DNA of 7,009 bases from assembly GCA_013815785.1 (NCBI GenBank), contig JACDFO010000040.1, positions 1 to 7,009 on the forward strand, read 5' to 3'. Shown in pieces: positions 3,801 through 7,009 of the stretch; position 1 is the stretch's first letter; the number at the start of each line of letters is the position of its first letter. Below the pieces are notes generated by a model that was not told the DNA's origin, did no database searches, and saw nothing but the letters and a program-made list of their open reading frames with translations. The position numbers and the translations under genes were made by a program. Origin of the DNA: Candidatus Saccharimonadota bacterium. GTDB lineage: Bacteria; Patescibacteriota; Saccharimonadia; Saccharimonadales; JACDFO01.

Positions 3801-6569
3801 ATGAACTATGCACAAAAAGTAGGACTGGGCTTTTTATCGCTATTGGTGGGGAGTCTCGCAGCATATCAGCTTGGTGTACCGCGCGCACTAGCTGCAACAG
3901 GAGAATGGCTCGACGTTGCCCACATCAAAATTGGGGATGTAATCTATACCGATAACCAGATCGATGACAACCTCAATTTCAAGGCTGCTGACGACTCAGC
4001 TTTCTGTATTCAAAGTGAAATTTTTAATTTTAAGACTGGTGATTTTTCCGAAACAAGCAAGCTTGATAAAGCAATTTTAAAGCAGTACCCGGCGAGTCCG
4101 GCGACAGGATGCCCTAGCATAAGCATAGACGATGTAGCTGCATATGTTTCAAATCTAGTACTCGAAGATGTGACACTTACAAACGTTCCAAATTCCCAGA
4201 TATTTTTTCACTGGGTAGACATGGCCCAAATTGAGAGTGCCTTCGTAACCTTTTATGGTCGTGGTGGTTTATTCCGCTTAGCGGCGGGCACAACAGATAC
4301 CTTTTATCTACAGACTGGCGACCAGTGTAAGAGCTCAATAAAAAAACTCAGCGATACTGAGGCAGAGTTTGTGGGCAGAATATCAAAGCCTATTAATGGT
4401 GGTTGCTTGGAGTCGACTCCAACTAAGCTACTAATTGGCTCGACTTTGTTTAAAGATTTGGCTGCCAATACCGGTACTCCGCAGAATTATTCCACTGCCT
4501 CAAATGGCGGTGGTGATGACAGCTGCGAATCAACTGGCGGAGTGCTAGCTTGGATCATGTGTCCGATTGCAAGCGCTCTAGATGCCGTTACGGGATTCCT
4601 GGATGATCAGATACAAGCGCTGCTAGAAATCGATAGCACAAAGTATAACAACCCAAGCTTACGGAAGGCATGGGTTCAAGTACGAAACATTGCTTATGTA
4701 GTATTAATACCGATTATGCTAGTGATGGTTATCGGAACAGCCCTGGGATTTGAAGTTTTTAGCGCCTACACGGTTAAGAAAGCACTGCCGCGGATGGTTG
4801 TTGCGGTTATATTTATAACTTTGTCATGGTATATATGCACTTTCTTAATTCATTTCTTTAACGTGGTCGGCGCTGGTGTATTAGGAATAATTACCTCACC
4901 ATTTGGCGACGTGCCTTTGAGCCTAAAGTCAATGTTTGAAGCAGATATTGCAGCCGGAGGTTCGACAATTCTAGCGGGCGGCATAGGAATCGTATGGCTA
5001 TTTTCGGCAGGCGTAGCTAGCTTAGGTATCATCTTAAGCTCTCTGCTTGGCATTGCGTTGATATTGCTCATTGCATTTGCAGTACTTTTAGCGCGACAAA
5101 TGTTCATCCTAGCACTTTTACTCATTGCACCCCTCGCCATACTTGCCTGGATATTCCCCGGTAATGATAAGCTTTGGAAGTTATGGTGGGGAGCCTTTTC
5201 AAAGCTACTTATTATGTTCCCTATGATAATGGGACTTATTGCAATAGGAAGAGTATTCGCTAAAATTGTCGATGATGTGCCCGCAGAAGGTGGCGAAGTT
5301 TTTGTTAATGCGCTCATCAAAATTTTCGCCTTCGTTATTCCTTATGTATTCATACCTTTCACCTTCAAGTTTGCGGGCGGCGTTTTTGGTAACCTTGCCG
5401 GTATGGCGAATGATCGCGGGAGAGGCTTATTCGATCGAAATAAAAAATACCGCCAGGAATTACGAAAAGAGAAAAAAGAAGCTGCTTCAAATAATATGCG
5501 CTGGAATCCCCAAGGTAAACTTGGAAGGTTTAATAGTTTAGCTAGTTGGGCTGCTAGCCCCATGGCTAATTCAAAAATCGCCCTCGGTACTGTTGGCGGT
5601 AAAAAAATCATAGGTGAAGTCAATCAAAAACAAGTAGAGCACACTAATAAACTTGCCCAGTTGTTCCAGCAAGCTAATCTGAATGATCGTGCTGGAAAAG
5701 CATTGGGTGGATTTAGTGACGGTCAGGAGTTTAACAATAACCTCCAAGCCGCAAAGGATAGGCGTGAAATATCTAGTGATGTAGGACTACGTCAAGTAAA
5801 GACCGTGAAAGATTTAGAGTATAATGCCGCACTTCTAAAGGCTTATGGTGACGATAACGACAGGCTAGCGTCCAATCAATTAAGTTCTGCAGCAATATCT
5901 GGCATTGTTGCAAGTAGCTGGACTAATCCGGAACTACAGAAAGGTGACATCAGTACCGCCGGACTCTTGGCTTCAGCAAATCAAGGATTTGTAGAAAGAA
6001 ATCAAATCGCAGAGACTGCAAAGCGCCTAACTGCAGCAAATGGAGGAGACGTTGGATTTGCTAGTCAAATGGCCTCACAGTTGAGTTTAGCTGCTTTTAA
6101 ATCGGGCAGGCTAGACATGAAACCGGGCTATGGGGTCACCATTGATCCGAACACTGGTGAATATCAAGACGCACTGGCAACAACCCACCCAGATGGCTCA
6201 GCTCTTCCGCCCGAAATTCAAGCAAGAAATGTCCAAAAGCAGGCAGATCTTGTTCAGACACTTAAACAACATGATTTTATTTCCGCTAAACCTCAGAGTG
6301 TAAAGGCTATGCGTGAAGGTATTAAGCTACTTAGTGACATGTACAATGCATGGCCAAGCTACGAGGCTCTCGCCATGAGACAGAACGTAATACTGGGCGC
6401 ATCTGAATTCTCCTCGAGTGACCCTAAATCCAAAGCGGAGTGGCGTAGGCTTGCAGATGAAATGGGGCTTGGTAGGGAATTAGATGCTCATGATGCCGCA
6501 AGGAGAGGTCGTAGAGGAGAAGGTGGGGGAGCGCCAGGAGGTGGTGATGGTGGCGAAGAAGGACAATAA
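3801..6569 (+). CDS. VirB6/TrbL-like T4SS polytopic membrane protein with large C-terminal cytoplasmic region
   Basis: Predicted 922-residue protein, the likely inner-membrane channel or platform component of the T4SS-like apparatus. A signal peptide (1-31, ALA|A) leads into an ectodomain of about 260 residues with six cysteines (C69, C104, C176, C202, C242, C254). Hydrophobic helices follow at roughly 293-315, 330-353, 389-410, 412-433, 434-453, 464-486 and 503-526, about seven in all, which is the VirB6/TrbL-type membrane core. From about 530 to 922 the protein is hydrophilic, beginning with a basic stretch (RNKKYRQELRKEKKE, 546-560) that marks the cytoplasmic side. It ends in an Arg-Gly then Gly/Glu-rich tail (901-922). 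An in-frame TAA at 3798-3800 abuts the ATG, so the gene cannot extend upstream. No Shine-Dalgarno is present. Assignment rests on topology and the PrgI gene 2 bases downstream, not on close recognised motifs. The C-terminal region is not assigned. Confidence 0.83.
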   Translation: MNYAQKVGLGFLSLLVGSLAAYQLGVPRALAATGEWLDVAHIKIGDVIYTDNQIDDNLNFKAADDSAFCIQSEIFNFKTGDFSETSKLDKAILKQYPASPATGCPSISIDDVAAYVSNLVLEDVTLTNVPNSQIFFHWVDMAQIESAFVTFYGRGGLFRLAAGTTDTFYLQTGDQCKSSIKKLSDTEAEFVGRISKPINGGCLESTPTKLLIGSTLFKDLAANTGTPQNYSTASNGGGDDSCESTGGVLAWIMCPIASALDAVTGFLDDQIQALLEIDSTKYNNPSLRKAWVQVRNIAYVVLIPIMLVMVIGTALGFEVFSAYTVKKALPRMVVAVIFITLSWYICTFLIHFFNVVGAGVLGIITSPFGDVPLSLKSMFEADIAAGGSTILAGGIGIVWLFSAGVASLGIILSSLLGIALILLIAFAVLLARQMFILALLLIAPLAILAWIFPGNDKLWKLWWGAFSKLLIMFPMIMGLIAIGRVFAKIVDDVPAEGGEVFVNALIKIFAFVIPYVFIPFTFKFAGGVFGNLAGMANDRGRGLFDRNKKYRQELRKEKKEAASNNMRWNPQGKLGRFNSLASWAASPMANSKIALGTVGGKKIIGEVNQKQVEHTNKLAQLFQQANLNDRAGKALGGFSDGQEFNNNLQAAKDRREISSDVGLRQVKTVKDLEYNAALLKAYGDDNDRLASNQLSSAAISGIVASSWTNPELQKGDISTAGLLASANQGFVERNQIAETAKRLTAANGGDVGFASQMASQLSLAAFKSGRLDMKPGYGVTIDPNTGEYQDALATTHPDGSALPPEIQARNVQKQADLVQTLKQHDFISAKPQSVKAMREGIKLLSDMYNAWPSYEALAMRQNVILGASEFSSSDPKSKAEWRRLADEMGLGRELDAHDAARRGRRGEGGGAPGGGDGGEEGQ

Positions 6570-6571
6570 AT

Positions 6572-7009
6572 ATGGCAACGTATAAAGTACTACAAGACAT
6601 AGAGGCAGAAGATAAGCTACTCGGGCCACTGACGCTCAAACAGTTTATCTTTTTAGCAATTACACTTGGTATAGGTTATATGCAGTTTATCTTGCTTACC
6701 AATTCGTCCTTGGGTGTGTTTAAATGGCCGTTTGTTTTGGTATTGCTGCCCCCCATGCTTGTGTTTGGGTTTTTGGCGGCACCCATCAGCCGGGAACAGT
6801 CAAATGACATCTGGCTGCTGGCCCGGTTGAGGTTTTTATTAAAGCCCCACCAGCGTATCTGGAACCAAGACGGTATAAGTCAGTTGGTAACTATTACTGT
6901 GCCTAAGCATATTGAGCATATCTTTACCAACGGCCTAAACCAGAATGAAGTCAAAAGCCGCCTGCAAGCACTCGCCAACACCGTGGACAGCCGGGGCTGG
7001 GCTATTAAG
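6572..7009 (+). CDS. PrgI-family T4SS membrane protein (3' end outside window)
   Basis: At least 146 residues with no stop before the window end. The N-terminus MATYKVLQDIEAEDKLLGPL is followed by two close TM helices (about 23-43 and 50-71) and then a soluble part with WLLARLRFLLKPHQRIW (81-97). This is the plan of the PrgI family, small membrane proteins encoded next to VirB4-type ATPases in Gram-positive and CPR T4SS loci. The end visible here, ALANTVDSRGWAIK, resembles the conserved region of CPR members. The start lies 2 bases after the preceding stop, with a good Shine-Dalgarno AAGGA at 6559-6563, 8 bases upstream, so it is co-transcribed with the VirB6/TrbL-like gene. The normal ribosome site contrasts with the leaderless start of that gene. 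A VirB4 homologue would be expected next, outside the window. Confidence 0.9.
   Translation, partial: MATYKVLQDIEAEDKLLGPLTLKQFIFLAITLGIGYMQFILLTNSSLGVFKWPFVLVLLPPMLVFGFLAAPISREQSNDIWLLARLRFLLKPHQRIWNQDGISQLVTITVPKHIEHIFTNGLNQNEVKSRLQALANTVDSRGWAIK

Noticed and set aside
4850..5623. Minus-strand open frames inside the VirB6/TrbL-like gene
   Set aside because: Shadow frames of a long coherent coding sequence with signal peptide and membrane helices; no independent evidence.
461..6569. Possible alternative genetic code (UGA as glycine) as in some CPR lineages
   Set aside because: TGA acts as a stop at 2552-2554 in an ATGA overlap, all other genes close with TAA at sensible lengths, and glycine-rich motifs use GGN codons.
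6424..6639. Minus-strand open frame of 71 codons spanning the end of the VirB6/TrbL-like gene and the PrgI start
   Set aside because: Low-complexity His/Leu-rich product caused by the Gly-rich tail on the other strand; it crosses a tight gene junction of two solid genes.

Overview
The window looks like a piece of a Candidate Phyla Radiation (Patescibacteria) chromosome, most likely Saccharibacteria (TM7). The reasons are the array of small two-helix type IV secretion system (T4SS) pilin-like proteins, the PrgI-family protein directly after a large VirB6/TrbL-like protein, and an N-terminus of that PrgI protein (MATYKVLQDIEAEDKLLGPL) that I recognise as typical of the group. TGA is used as a stop and Trp is read from TGG. 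This argues against the UGA-as-glycine lineages (Gracilibacteria, Absconditabacteria). The taxon call is inference from family resemblance; no marker gene is present.

Layout. (1) Positions 2-391, + strand: an Hsp20/alpha-crystallin small heat-shock protein, probably cut at its 5' end by the window edge. (2) Positions 411-439: a strong bidirectional hairpin terminator between convergent transcripts. (3) Positions 461-3711, - strand: seven consecutive genes, read from 3711 down to 461. All encode small proteins with the same C-terminal TM-loop-TM hairpin (T4SS_pilin / VirB2-TrbC-like) but very different N-terminal ectodomains. Several overlap by 1-4 bases (TAATG, ATGA), as in a translationally coupled operon. 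(4) Positions 3712-3800: an 89-bp divergent promoter region. (5) Positions 3801-6569, + strand: a 922-residue VirB6/TrbL-like polytopic membrane protein with a signal peptide, a Cys-containing ectodomain, about seven TM helices and a roughly 390-residue soluble C-terminal region. (6) Positions 6572-7009, + strand: a PrgI-family membrane protein, open at the window end.

Together regions 3-6 form a divergent T4SS-like locus. The leftward operon supplies candidate pilus or surface subunits. The rightward operon supplies the inner-membrane channel component and PrgI, and in related genomes a VirB4-type ATPase usually follows. The substrate (DNA or protein) cannot be told from this window. No VirB8/9/10-like outer complex is visible, which fits a cell with no Gram-negative outer membrane.

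The points most worth a second look are the size and modular design of the pilin array, two divergent promoters that both seem to give almost leaderless mRNAs, a palindrome inside the pilin promoter that looks like an operator, the even-numbered extracytoplasmic cysteines across the locus, and the unassigned C-terminal half of the VirB6/TrbL-like protein. No RNA genes, CRISPR arrays, insertion sequences or gene-free stretches over 300 bases were seen.
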